A stretch of 64,000 bases of DNA from Brachybacterium squillarum M-6-3 (lineage in GTDB: Bacteria > Actinomycetota > Actinomycetes > Actinomycetales > Dermabacteraceae): assembly GCF_000225825.1 (NCBI RefSeq), contig NZ_AGBX01000006.1:248001-312000 (forward strand), written 5' to 3'. Shown piece after piece: positions 50,718 to 59,848 of the stretch. Position 1 is the first letter of the stretch; each line of letters opens with the position of its first letter. The notes under the pieces are model-generated. The model worked only from the letters and a program-made list of their open reading frames with translations, was not told the DNA's origin and ran no database searches. Position numbers and translations under genes: made by a program.

Positions 50718-52223
50718 GTGGCTGACCACAGCAGCAACGACAGTGACCGCCGCAGCGGCGACGACCGACGCGACCACCTGCGAGGTGGCTCGTCCGGTCT
50801 GCGCCGTGCTGGCTCCTCCGACGGCCGCCCCCCTCGCTCCCGCAGCGCTCAGCACGGCGGATCGCGCGACGACCGCCGCCCGAGCGGAACCGCCGACCGC
50901 CGAGGCGGATACCGCGATGACCGTCGGCAGGGCAGCGCCGGAGACCGTCGGGACGGCTCCCGTGACGACCGCGGCCGTCAGGATCGCCGCAATGGCCACC
51001 GGGACGACCGCCGTCCGGGCGGCTCCGATGACCGACGCGGGGGGTACCGGGATGATCGTCGCCGCGACGGGGACCGTCGTGGCGGCCCGCGCGATGACCG
51101 GCGCGGCGGGCACCGCGACGACCGTCGGGGAAACTCCCGCGACGACCGCGGTCGCCAGGAGCGCCGCGAAGACCGCGGCTCGCGTCCCGGGCAGGAGGCA
51201 CGTGCCGACCGCCCCATCGAGCCGCGCGTGCCCGAGGGCATCACCGGTCGGGAGCTCGACGGCGACCTGCGCGCCGAGCTGCGCGGCCTGAGCAAGGAGA
51301 CCGCCGAGCGCGTCGGCCGCCACCTCGTCTCCGCGACCCTGCTGGAGGACGAGGATCCCGAGACCGCGCTGGCCCACGCCCGCTTCGCCGCGCGCCTCGG
51401 CGGCCGCGTGGGCGGAGTCCGTGAGATCTACGGGGCCCTCGCCTACCGCGCCGGCGAATACCAGACAGCCCTGCGCGAGCTGCGAACCGCCCTGCGCATC
51501 ACCGGCCGCACCGACGTGCTCCCGATGATCGCCGACTGCGAGCGCGGCATGGGCCGTCCCGAGCGCGCCCTCGACGTCGCCTCCTCCCCGGAGGCCGACC
51601 AGCTCGAGGTGGATGCCACCATCGAGCTGATGATCGTCGTGGCAGGCGCCTACGCCGACACCGGCGACGTGCAGACCGCCCTGCAGACCCTCGAGGTGCC
51701 CGCGCTGCGCCACAAGGTGGACGGCCGCTGGCAGGTGCGCCTCTGGGTCGCCTACGCCGACCTGCTCGAGAAGGCCGGTCGCGGCGAGGAGGCCCACCGC
51801 TGGCTGACCCTCGCGGCCGACGCCGACACCGAGCAGGTCACCGACGCGGCCGAGCGCCTGGGACGCCCCTCCCCGGTCCCCGCCCCCCAGCCCGCCTGGG
51901 AGGACGACGAGGAGATCGCCGTGCTCGACGCCTTCGACGAGGACGAGGACGACGAGCCCCGGGATGCGGAGTCCTCGGATGATGATCTCGAGACCGGCGA
52001 GCACGCAGCCGAGGACGCCCTCCTGACAGAGGACGCCGAGGCGGAGTCGTCCGCGGACGACACCCCTGAGCCGGAGGCCCCGGCCGACGAGTACGTCGAG
52101 GCGGCCTCGGCCGAGGACGAGGTCGCCCCGGCCGAGGCAGCCGTGGACGGCGAACCGTCGACGGAAGAGCCCGCGGACGCGGAGGACTCGGCCCGCGAGC
52201 TCGACGCGGAGGTGGCCCGGTGA
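50718..52223 (+). CDS. TPR-like protein with RDDR-repeat N-terminus
   Basis: 501-aa protein. Residues 1-165 are a strongly charged low-complexity region of imperfect RDDRR/GGYRDDRR/RDGDRRGG units. The central part (about 172-395) has helical TPR-like pairs (ALAHARFAARLGGRVGGVRE, ALAYRAGEYQTALRELRTAL, VAGAYADTGDVQTALQTLEV, AYADLLEKAGRGEEAHRWL). The C-terminal 100 residues are Glu/Asp/Ala-rich. Proteins of this type occur upstream of the HAD-tlyA-nadK-recN block in many actinobacteria; function unknown. The RDDR tract may bind RNA or drive condensation (inference). GTG start with GAAGAGGGAC upstream. Overlaps the HAD gene (GTGA). Confidence 0.8.
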   Translation: MADHSSNDSDRRSGDDRRDHLRGGSSGLRRAGSSDGRPPRSRSAQHGGSRDDRRPSGTADRRGGYRDDRRQGSAGDRRDGSRDDRGRQDRRNGHRDDRRPGGSDDRRGGYRDDRRRDGDRRGGPRDDRRGGHRDDRRGNSRDDRGRQERREDRGSRPGQEARADRPIEPRVPEGITGRELDGDLRAELRGLSKETAERVGRHLVSATLLEDEDPETALAHARFAARLGGRVGGVREIYGALAYRAGEYQTALRELRTALRITGRTDVLPMIADCERGMGRPERALDVASSPEADQLEVDATIELMIVVAGAYADTGDVQTALQTLEVPALRHKVDGRWQVRLWVAYADLLEKAGRGEEAHRWLTLAADADTEQVTDAAERLGRPSPVPAPQPAWEDDEEIAVLDAFDEDEDDEPRDAESSDDDLETGEHAAEDALLTEDAEAESSADDTPEPEAPADEYVEAASAEDEVAPAEAAVDGEPSTEEPADAEDSARELDAEVAR

Positions 52224-53236
52224 CCCGCCGGCTCGACTCCTCCCTGCTCGAGCAGCACGACGCGCTGCTGTTCGACCTCGACGGCACCCTCATGCACGGC
52301 GGCACCCCCATCCCGCACGCCGCCGAGGCGATCGCCGCCACCCGGGAGGCCGGCGACCACGTCGTCTTCGCCACCAACAACGCCTCCCGCACCCCGCAGC
52401 AGGCCGCCGACCACCTCGCCGGCATCGGCATCCCCGCCGAGCCGGGCGAGTTCATCACCTCCCCGCAGGTCGCGGTGACCCTGCTCGCCCAGCGCATCCC
52501 CGCCGGCTCCACCGTCCTGGTGGTCGGCGGACCCGCCCTGGCCGCCGAGGTCGAGGCCGCCGGGCTCCACCCCGTCACCCGCGACGACGACACCGTCGCC
52601 GCCGTCATCCAGGGCTGGGCGCCCGAGTTGGACTGGGCGCGCCTGGCCGAGGGCTCCTACGCGATCCGTCGCGGCGCCACCTGGATGGCCACCAACGTCG
52701 ACGCCACCCTGCCCACCGAGCGCGGCTTGGCCCCCGGCAACGGCTCCATGGTCGCCGCCCTCCGCCACGCCACCGGCGTCGAGCCCGCCGTGGCCGGAAA
52801 GCCCGAGCCCGGCATGTTCACCGTCGCCGCGCAGCGCATCGGCGCCCGCCGCCCCCTCGTGGTCGGCGACCGCCTCGACACCGACATCGAGGGTGCCAAC
52901 CGCGCCGAGATGCCCTCCCTGCTCACCCTCACCGGCGTGGACGGCGTCGCCGAGGCGCTCCGTGCCGACCCGGTGCGCCGCCCCACCTGGATCCTGCCCG
53001 ACCTCGCCGGCCTCACCGCGCCCTTCGCGCTGCCCGTCACCGAGGGGGAGCGGGTCCGCTGCGGCCCCGTCTCCGCCACCTGGGACGACGGCGACGTGCG
53101 GCTGCACGGTGAGGTCGAGGACCCGCGCAGCCTGCGCGCCGTGCTCGCCCTGCTCGCGGCTCGCAGCCCCGAGACCGCCTGGACCGGCACCCTCCGCGAC
53201 ACCGAGGGCGCCGAGCTGCCCCTGCCCACCCGGTGA
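52220..53236 (+). CDS. HAD-IIA family phosphatase
   Basis: 338-aa HAD-IIA phosphatase of the p-nitrophenylphosphatase/NagD type. LLFDLDGTLMHGG holds the nucleophile Asp, FATNNASRTPQQAADHL is motif II, AGKPEPGMF carries the motif III Lys, and VVGDRLDTDIEGANRA motif IV. A C-terminal extension (about 265-338) is specific to actinobacterial members. Substrate unknown; phosphoglycolate-like metabolites are candidates. GTG start overlapping the TPR-like gene, and GTGA into tlyA. Confidence 0.9.
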   Translation: MTRRLDSSLLEQHDALLFDLDGTLMHGGTPIPHAAEAIAATREAGDHVVFATNNASRTPQQAADHLAGIGIPAEPGEFITSPQVAVTLLAQRIPAGSTVLVVGGPALAAEVEAAGLHPVTRDDDTVAAVIQGWAPELDWARLAEGSYAIRRGATWMATNVDATLPTERGLAPGNGSMVAALRHATGVEPAVAGKPEPGMFTVAAQRIGARRPLVVGDRLDTDIEGANRAEMPSLLTLTGVDGVAEALRADPVRRPTWILPDLAGLTAPFALPVTEGERVRCGPVSATWDDGDVRLHGEVEDPRSLRAVLALLAARSPETAWTGTLRDTEGAELPLPTR

Positions 53237-54135
53237 GCCCCCGCCGCCTCGACGTGGCGCTCGCGGCGGCCGGCCTCGCCCGCTCCCGCACCCACGCCCG
53301 GCGCATCGTCGAGGAGGGACGCGCCCGCATCGACGGCCGCCCCGCCACCAAGGTCTGCGAGCCCGTCGCCGAGCACGCCCAGCTCGAGGTGGTCGCCGTG
53401 CCCGACGGCGTCGAGTACGCCTCCCGCGCCGCCCACAAGCTGCGCAGCGCCCTGGACCTCGCACCCCTGCCCATCCGCGGCGCCCGCTGCCTCGACGCCG
53501 GCGCCTCCACCGGAGGCTTCACCGACGTGCTGCTGCGCGAGGGCGCCGCCGAGGTGCTCGCCGTCGACATCGGGCATGACCAGCTCGCCGCCCATGTGCG
53601 CGAGGACACCCGGGTGCGGGTGCACGACGGCACCTCCGTCCGCGACCTCACCCCCGAGCTGGTCGGCGGCCCCGTCGACCTGGTCGTTGCCGACCTCTCC
53701 TTCATCTCCCTGCGCACCGTGATCGACGCGCTGGCGGGCGTCGTCCGGCCCGGGGGAGACCTGCTGCTCATGGTCAAGCCCCAGTTCGAGGTGGGCCGCG
53801 AGGCCCTGCCCCGCGGCGGCGTGGTGACCGACCCCGTCGCCCAGCATCGCGCCGTCACCGGGGTGGTCGAGGCCGCCGCCGCGGCCGGAATCGCCCTGCG
53901 GGCCGTCCACCCGAGCGGCCTGCCCGGCCAGGACGGCAACCGTGAGTTCTTCGTCCATCTGCGCCCCGAGGCCGCCACCTGCACGCTCACCGCCGAGGCC
54001 TGTGACATGATCGAGTCCGCCGTGGGGACCCGCGGCGATGCAGCGCGCGGCAGCACGGCGGCGGGGGACCGCCGGGGCCGCCGGCCCGACCCGCACCAGC
54101 ACCCGGACCCGCCCCAGGAGGACACCCAGCGATGA
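53233..54135 (+). CDS. tlyA: TlyA family rRNA 2'-O-methyltransferase
   Basis: 300-aa protein with an S4 RNA-binding domain at the N-terminus (RRLDVALAAAGLARSRTHAR, RIDGRPA) and an FtsJ-like methyltransferase domain (RAAHKLRSALD, LDAGASTGGFTDVLL as SAM motif I, DLVVADLSFISLR). In mycobacteria TlyA 2'-O-methylates 16S and 23S rRNA and governs capreomycin sensitivity. The C-terminal 45 residues are a Pro/Arg/Asp-rich tail. ATGA overlap with nadK. Confidence 0.93.
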   Translation: MSPRRLDVALAAAGLARSRTHARRIVEEGRARIDGRPATKVCEPVAEHAQLEVVAVPDGVEYASRAAHKLRSALDLAPLPIRGARCLDAGASTGGFTDVLLREGAAEVLAVDIGHDQLAAHVREDTRVRVHDGTSVRDLTPELVGGPVDLVVADLSFISLRTVIDALAGVVRPGGDLLLMVKPQFEVGREALPRGGVVTDPVAQHRAVTGVVEAAAAAGIALRAVHPSGLPGQDGNREFFVHLRPEAATCTLTAEACDMIESAVGTRGDAARGSTAAGDRRGRRPDPHQHPDPPQEDTQR

Positions 54136-55076
54136 GACGGTTCCTCCTGTACGTCCATTCCGGACGCGCCTCCGCGCTGACCGCGATGATGACCGTGCTC
54201 GCCGAGCTCGGCTCCCGCGGCGTCCGCGCCGTCATCACCGACGAGCAGTACGAGGAGATCCGCGGCGCCGAGGCCGGGCGCCTGCCCGCCGGCCTGCTGG
54301 ACATCCTCGACTCCGAGGAGGTCGACGTGGTCGACGCGGTCTCCGCGGCGGACCTGGTCGAGCTCGGCATCGTCCTCGGCGGCGACGGCACCATCCTGCG
54401 CGCCCTCGAGGTGGTGCGCGAGGCCGAGGTGCCCCTGCACGGCGTGAACCTCGGGCATGTCGGCTTCCTCGCCGAGAGCGAGGCCGAGGAGCTGTCCACC
54501 ACCGTGCACCGCCTGCTCGACGGCGACTACGACATCGAGCAGCGCGCCACCCTCGACATCGTCGTGCTCGACGACGAGGACCGCGTGGTCCACACCGACT
54601 GGGCGATGAACGACGCCAGCCTGGAGAAGGCCGACCGGCAGAAGATGATCTACGTGGTCATCGAGATCGACGGCCGCCCCGTCTCCTCCTTCGGCTGCGA
54701 CGGCGTGCTGCTGGCCAGCTCCACCGGCTCCACCGCCTACGGCTTCAGCGCCGGCGGCCCCATCGTCTGGCCCGAGGTCGACGCTTTCCTCCTGGTGCCG
54801 CTCGCCGCCCACGCCCTGTTCGCGCGCCCCCTGGTGCTCGGCCGCTCCTCCGAGGCCGCCATCGAGATGACCGTGGACAACCGGGACCAGGGCGTGCTCA
54901 CCCTCGACGGCCGCCGCGTCGTGGACATCACCGCCGGGATGCGCGTCGAGGGCCGCCTCTCCCCGCGCTCCATCCGCCTGGTGCGGCTGACCTCCACCCC
55001 CTTCGCCGACCGCCTGGTGGAGAAGTTCCAACTGCCGGTCGTGGGCTGGCGCGGGCGCGTCGGCCGCGACGTCTGA
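54132..55076 (+). CDS. nadK: NAD kinase
   Basis: 314-aa enzyme making NADP+ from NAD+ using ATP or polyphosphate. IVLGGDGTILRALEVVREAE holds the GGDGT motif, GVNLGHVGFLAE follows, and SSTGSTAYGFSAGGPIVWPE matches the substrate loop (family usually PTGSTAY). The NE motif is ND here (AMNDASLEK), a conservative change. Normal length. Overlaps tlyA; recN starts 11 bp after the stop. The tlyA-nadK-recN order is conserved in actinobacteria. Confidence 0.95.
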   Translation: MRRFLLYVHSGRASALTAMMTVLAELGSRGVRAVITDEQYEEIRGAEAGRLPAGLLDILDSEEVDVVDAVSAADLVELGIVLGGDGTILRALEVVREAEVPLHGVNLGHVGFLAESEAEELSTTVHRLLDGDYDIEQRATLDIVVLDDEDRVVHTDWAMNDASLEKADRQKMIYVVIEIDGRPVSSFGCDGVLLASSTGSTAYGFSAGGPIVWPEVDAFLLVPLAAHALFARPLVLGRSSEAAIEMTVDNRDQGVLTLDGRRVVDITAGMRVEGRLSPRSIRLVRLTSTPFADRLVEKFQLPVVGWRGRVGRDV

Positions 55077-55087
55077 GCGGGGGCGGG

Positions 55088-56815
55088 ATGCTCTCCACCC
55101 TGCGGATCCGCCACATCGGCGTGATCGACGACGCCACCCTCGCCTTCGGCCCCGGATTCACGGCGCTCACCGGCGAGACCGGAGCCGGCAAGACCATGAT
55201 CGTCACCGGCCTCGGGATGCTGCTGGGGGAGCGGCTGGACCGCGGCCGCGCCGGGGAGTCCGCCACCGTCGACGGCAGCCTTGCCCTCACCGGCCACGAG
55301 GAGCTCGCGGACGCGCTCGACGAGCTCGGCGCCGAGGAGGACGAGGGCGAGGTGCTGGTGGTCCGCCGCGTCACCCGCGACGGCCGCTCCCGCGCCCAGA
55401 TCGGCGGGGTCCCCGTACCCATCGGCACCCTCTCCCGCCTGGTCGGCACCGCCGTCACCGTCCACGGCCAGTCCGACCAGCAGCGCCTGCGCGACGCCGA
55501 CGCCCAGCGCGAGGCGCTGGACCGCTCCGCCCGCGCCGAGATCGAGCCGCTGCGTGAGCACCACCGGGAGCTGTGGACCGAGCGCCGCACCCTGCGCGAG
55601 CGCCTCGCCGAGATCGACGCACTGCTGGCCGAGGGCGAGCGCCGCGGCCGCGTCATGCAGGAGGCCCTGGACCGCCTCGAGGCCGTCGACCCGCAGCAGG
55701 ACGAGGACACCGAGCTGCGCCGCGAGCTGGACCGGCTGGGCAGCGCCGAGGAGCTGCGCGGCGCCGCCGCCACCGCCGCCGACGCCCTGGTCGGCGACGA
55801 CGCCCCCTCCGCCGCGGCGCTGGTGGACATCGCCGCGCAGGCCGCCGAGCGCGCCCGCCGCACCGACGCCACCCTCGCCCCGCTCACCGAGCGACTGGAG
55901 GCGCTGCGGCTGGAGATCTCCGACCTCGCCGCCGAGCTGTCCCGCTACGCCGAGGGCATCGACGCCTCGCCCGGCCGCAGCGACGCCGCCAACGAGCGCC
56001 TCGCCGAGCTCACCGCCCTGGTCCGCGACCTCGGCGCCCTGCTGCCCGGCCCCGACGGCCCCGCCGAGGACGTCACCACGCTGCTGACCGCCTCCCGCGG
56101 CGCCGCCGTCGACCTGGACCGCTACGCCCGCGCCCGCGGGGAGCGCGAGGAGGCCGCCGCGCGCCTGGAGACCCTCGAGGGCGAGCTGGAGCAGGCCGCC
56201 GCCGACCTCACCGCCGCCCGCACCGGCGCCGCCGAGGCCCTCGCCGCCGCCGTGCAGACGGAGCTGCGCCACCTGGAGATGCCCGACGCCGGGATCCGGG
56301 TGGACGTCACCGCCCAGGCCCAGCGCTGGCACGGGAAGGACCTGGTCGAGATCCTGCTCGCCCCGCACCCCGGCGCCGCGCACCGTCCCGTCGCCCAGGC
56401 CGCCTCCGGCGGCGAGCTCTCCCGCGTGATGCTCGCCCTCGAGGCGGCCCTGGCCGCCTCCCGCCGCGACCGCAGCGCCGCCCCCGTCTTCGTCTTCGAC
56501 GAGATCGACGCCGGGATCGGCGGCCGCGCCGCCCTCGCCGTCGGCCAGCGCCTCGCCCAGCTCGCACGCCACGCGCAGGTCATCGTCGTCACCCACCTGC
56601 CGCAGGTCGCCGCCCACGCGGGCACCCACCTGCGGATCGTCAAGAGCCGCGACGAGCAGCGCACCAGCTCCACCGTCGAGACCCTCGAGGGCGCCGGCCG
56701 GGTGCGGGAGCTGGCCCGCATGCTCGCCGGCGACGAGGACTCCGACGTCGCGCTCGCCCATGCCGAGGAGCTGCTCGAGGAGGCCCGACGGGCCCCGGGG
56801 CGGGGGAGCGGATGA
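55088..56815 (+). CDS. recN: DNA repair protein RecN
   Basis: 575-aa SMC-like ATPase for double-strand break repair. GETGAGKT (29-36) is Walker A, the long coiled-coil middle runs from about 150 to 350, and the C-terminal half has QAASGGELSRVMLALEAAL (signature) and FVFDEIDAGIGGRAAL (Walker B and D-loop) followed by QVIVVTHLPQVAA. The ATG at 55088 was chosen since MLSTLRIRHIGVIDDATLAF is the family start; the open frame upstream is unrelated. Overlaps steA (ATGA). Confidence 0.96.
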   Translation: MLSTLRIRHIGVIDDATLAFGPGFTALTGETGAGKTMIVTGLGMLLGERLDRGRAGESATVDGSLALTGHEELADALDELGAEEDEGEVLVVRRVTRDGRSRAQIGGVPVPIGTLSRLVGTAVTVHGQSDQQRLRDADAQREALDRSARAEIEPLREHHRELWTERRTLRERLAEIDALLAEGERRGRVMQEALDRLEAVDPQQDEDTELRRELDRLGSAEELRGAAATAADALVGDDAPSAAALVDIAAQAAERARRTDATLAPLTERLEALRLEISDLAAELSRYAEGIDASPGRSDAANERLAELTALVRDLGALLPGPDGPAEDVTTLLTASRGAAVDLDRYARARGEREEAAARLETLEGELEQAAADLTAARTGAAEALAAAVQTELRHLEMPDAGIRVDVTAQAQRWHGKDLVEILLAPHPGAAHRPVAQAASGGELSRVMLALEAALAASRRDRSAAPVFVFDEIDAGIGGRAALAVGQRLAQLARHAQVIVVTHLPQVAAHAGTHLRIVKSRDEQRTSSTVETLEGAGRVRELARMLAGDEDSDVALAHAEELLEEARRAPGRGSG

Positions 56816-58011
56816 GCGATCTCCCCGTCGTGCCCGACCCGGACGCGCTCGCCGTCGCCGGCGTCGCCCGGCTCGGCCACCGCACCAAGGACCTCACCTC
56901 CCGGCTGGTCCCCGGGGACGTCGCCGTCATCGATCACGAGGACATCGACCGCGTCGCCGCCGAGGCCCTCGTCGAGCGCCAGCCCGCCGCGGTGCTCAAC
57001 GCCGCCGCCTCCACCTCGGGCCGCTACCCCAACGCCGGCCCCCGGATCCTGGTCGAGGCCGGCATCCCCCTGGTGGACCGGCTCGGCCCCGAGCTGTTCG
57101 CCACCCTCCGCGAGGGCGACGAGATCATCGTGCAGGACGGCATCGTCCACCGCGGCGCCGGCACCGTCCTGCACGGCACCGCGCAGGACGCCGGCACCGT
57201 CGCGAGCGACCTCGCCGCTGCCCGTGAGGGCCTCTCCGAGCAGCTCGAACTGTTCGCCCGGAACACCATGGAGTACATGCTCCGCGAGAAGGACCTGCTG
57301 CTGGACGGCATCGGCGCCCCCGAGGTGCGGACCGCCCTGCGGGGACGCCCCGTGCTGATCGTGGTGCGCGGCTACCACTACAAGGAGGACCTCGTTACGC
57401 TGCGGCCCTTCCTGCGGGAGAACCGGCCCGTGGTGATCGGCGTGGACGGCGGCGCCGACGCGGTGCTCGAGGCGGGCGTGCGCCCCGACCTGATCATCGG
57501 CGACATGGACTCCGTCTCCGACCTGGCCCTGCGCAGCGGCGCCGAACTCGTCGTGCACGCCTACCGCGACGGCCGTGCCCCCGGCCTGGAGCGGCTGCAG
57601 AAGCTCGGCCTGGGGGAGAAGGCCATCGTCTTCCCCGCCTCCGGCACCAGCGAGGACATCGCGATGCTGCTGGCCGACGAGAAGGGCGCCAGCGTGATCG
57701 TCGCCGTCGGCACCCACGGCACCCTCGAGGAGTTCCTGGACAAGGGGCGCGCCGGGATGAGCTCCACCTTCCTCACGCGCCTGCGGATCGGGTCCAAGCT
57801 GGTGGACGCCAAGGGCGTCTCCCGGCTGTACCGCCAGCGCATCTCCACCCTGCAGCTGGTGCTGCTGGCCCTGGCGGGGCTGGTCGCGCTCGGCGTCGCC
57901 CTGTGGTCCACCGACGGCGGCCAGGCCCTTTTCCAGATCATCGGGGCGCGCCTGGACGCCGCCCTGTCCGCCTTCACCCACCTGTTCGAGCCCCGGCCCA
58001 GCGGGTCGTAG
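56812..58011 (+). CDS. steA: SteA-type cytokinetic ring protein
   Basis: 399-aa protein. The N-terminus is cytosolic, and a thiamine pyrophosphokinase-like fold lies in the middle (PVLIVVRGYHYKEDLVTLRP, VVIGVDGGADAVLEAGVRPD, IIGDMDSVSDLALRSGAELV). One C-terminal helix (LQLVLLALAGLVALGVALWS, about 346-365) is followed by a short tail. This is the architecture of SteA, which with SteB acts at the division ring in corynebacteria. ATGA overlap with recN. Confidence 0.88.
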   Translation: MSDLPVVPDPDALAVAGVARLGHRTKDLTSRLVPGDVAVIDHEDIDRVAAEALVERQPAAVLNAAASTSGRYPNAGPRILVEAGIPLVDRLGPELFATLREGDEIIVQDGIVHRGAGTVLHGTAQDAGTVASDLAAAREGLSEQLELFARNTMEYMLREKDLLLDGIGAPEVRTALRGRPVLIVVRGYHYKEDLVTLRPFLRENRPVVIGVDGGADAVLEAGVRPDLIIGDMDSVSDLALRSGAELVVHAYRDGRAPGLERLQKLGLGEKAIVFPASGTSEDIAMLLADEKGASVIVAVGTHGTLEEFLDKGRAGMSSTFLTRLRIGSKLVDAKGVSRLYRQRISTLQLVLLALAGLVALGVALWSTDGGQALFQIIGARLDAALSAFTHLFEPRPSGS

Positions 58012-58025
58012 GAGGGACTGCCGCC

Positions 58026-59039
58026 GTGATCGACTTCCGCTACCACCTGGTCTCCCTGATCTCCGTGTTCCTCGCGCTCGCGGTGGGCATCGTGCTGGGC
58101 GCCGGGCCGCTGCAGGACAGCCTCGGCGACCAGCTCTCGGGGCAGGTCGAGCAGCTGCGCACCGAGCAGGAGAACCTGCGCAGCCAGGTCGAGGACCTCG
58201 AGGGGCAGAACGACCAGCTCGCCTCCCTGGTCACCGAGATCGGCCCCGAGGTCGTCGCCGGCACCCTCGAGGACAGCACCGTCGCCGTGATCACCGACGA
58301 CGCCTCCACCGGCACCGCCGTGGACACCACGACCTCCCTGCTGCAGGATGCCGGCGCCGCCACCGTCGTCGAGGTCGAGCTGCAGCGCGCCCTGTGGGCG
58401 CCCGACCGGGCCTCCACCCGCGCCGACGCCCTCGAGGAGATCGCCGCGATCGCCCCCGCCGTGCTCGACCCCGAGCTGGAGGACCACGAGCAGCTCGCCG
58501 CCGTCGTGGTGGACCTGCTGGCCCCCGCTTCCGCCTCCGGCCTGGACGAGAACCTCCGCGGGCAGATCTGGCAGGTGCTCATCGAGCACCAGCTCGTCTC
58601 CACCGAGGGCGACATCCCCGTCTCCGTCGACGCGCTGATCTACGCCGCCGCCGAGCCGGAGCGCTTCGCCGTCGCCACCGACGACGACGCCACCGCCACC
58701 GAGCGCGCCCAGCAGCAGCTCGCCGCCCAGACCGCCCTGCTCGAGGAGCTCGCCGGCACCGGGATGCCCGCCGTGGTGGCCGGGGTGACGCCGGACAACG
58801 ACGGCACCACCGGTCTGCTGCGCACGGTCCGCGGAGACGGCCGCTTCGGGGAACTGTCCTCCACCGACCGCCTGCAGGAGCCCGACGGGCCGCTGCTGGC
58901 CGTGCTGGCGCTGATCGAGCAGGACCGCGGCGGCTCCGGCGCCTACGGCACCACCTCCGACGCCGAGTCCCGCCTGCCCTCCCTGCCCGAGACGCAGGCC
59001 TCCGCGCCCGCCGCCTCCGACGGGGGTGAGCAGGGGTGA
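58026..59039 (+). CDS. steB: SteB/MctB-type membrane protein
   Basis: 337-aa protein with one N-terminal helix (YHLVSLISVFLALAVGIVLG, about 6-25), a coiled coil (about 35-75: EQLRTEQENLRSQVEDLEGQ) and an extracellular alpha/beta domain. The family is annotated as copper transporter MctB in mycobacteria and as SteB in corynebacteria, where it partners SteA. The steA-steB order matches the corynebacterial division pair. GTG start. No Cys or metal site is obvious in what I can see. GTGA overlap with the next gene. Confidence 0.87.
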   Translation: MIDFRYHLVSLISVFLALAVGIVLGAGPLQDSLGDQLSGQVEQLRTEQENLRSQVEDLEGQNDQLASLVTEIGPEVVAGTLEDSTVAVITDDASTGTAVDTTTSLLQDAGAATVVEVELQRALWAPDRASTRADALEEIAAIAPAVLDPELEDHEQLAAVVVDLLAPASASGLDENLRGQIWQVLIEHQLVSTEGDIPVSVDALIYAAAEPERFAVATDDDATATERAQQQLAAQTALLEELAGTGMPAVVAGVTPDNDGTTGLLRTVRGDGRFGELSSTDRLQEPDGPLLAVLALIEQDRGGSGAYGTTSDAESRLPSLPETQASAPAASDGGEQG

Positions 59040-59848
59040 TCCGCGCCCTCCGCGCCGAGCTGCGGCGCCGCAACTTCGCCGGGCGAGAGGTGACCCTGGC
59101 CGAGGGGGCCCTGGTGGGTCTCGGCGTCACCGTCCTCGCCGCCCGCGGACGCGGCCGCGACGCCGCCGTGCTGGCGGGCGTGACCGCCCTGGGCCTGGCC
59201 GACGACGTGCTGGAGCCGCGGCTGCGCACCGCCGGGCACCCCGTCTCCAAGGGCCTGCGCGGCCACCTGGGCCGTCTGCGCGAGGGGCACCTGACCACGG
59301 GCGCCGCCAAGGCGCTCGGCATCCCCCTGCTGGCCGGCGCCGCCGCGCTCACCGCACCCGCGCCCCGGAACGGCCCGATGGTGCTCGCCGATGCGGCCCT
59401 CGCCGCCGGCACCGCGAACCTCGCCAACCTGCTGGACCTGCGGCCCGGCCGCGCCCTGAAGGTCGTGCTGCCGGCCGCCGCGGCCCTCGCCCTGCCCTCG
59501 GTGGCGGAGGACGCGGCGCGCGCCGCCCGCGACGCCGACGGCCGCGCCCTGGCCGTCGCCGCCCTGCTCCCCGGCGCCCTGGCCCTGCCCGCCGACCTGC
59601 GAGAGCACGGCATGCTCGGCGACGCCGGGGCCAACGTGCTGGGCACCGCGCTGGGCACCGCCGCCGCCCGGCGCCTGCCCGTGCCGGCGCGCCTCGCCCT
59701 GCTGGCCGGCGTCACCGCCCTCACGCTGGCCAGCGAGCGTCACAGCTTCAGCGCCGTCATCGCCGCCACGCCCGTGCTGGACCGCCTGGACCGGCTCGGC
59801 CGCCGCCCCGCCCCCGTCCCCGACCCCGATCCCGGGACCGCCGCGTGA
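59036..59848 (+). CDS. MraY/WecA-superfamily-like membrane protein
   Basis: 270-aa hydrophobic protein with weak but ordered MraY/WecA (PNPT) motifs: LGLADDVLEP (Asp-Asp at 56-57), NLANLLDLRPGRALK (128-142, in place of NxxNxxDGLDG), and HGMLGDAGANVLGTALG (191-207, the GD motif). It is shorter than MraY (about 320-360 aa) and lacks the HxxK/R-rich loop seen in true MraY. If active it would transfer a sugar phosphate to undecaprenyl phosphate; otherwise a degenerate paralogue. It sits between steB and the MurJ-family gene. GTG start. Confidence 0.6.
   Translation: MIRALRAELRRRNFAGREVTLAEGALVGLGVTVLAARGRGRDAAVLAGVTALGLADDVLEPRLRTAGHPVSKGLRGHLGRLREGHLTTGAAKALGIPLLAGAAALTAPAPRNGPMVLADAALAAGTANLANLLDLRPGRALKVVLPAAAALALPSVAEDAARAARDADGRALAVAALLPGALALPADLREHGMLGDAGANVLGTALGTAAARRLPVPARLALLAGVTALTLASERHSFSAVIAATPVLDRLDRLGRRPAPVPDPDPGTAA

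Noticed and set aside
50730..51200. Repeat array resembling a CRISPR or VNTR
   Set aside because: The repeats are imperfect, in frame, and encode RDDR blocks of a protein; no unique spacers.
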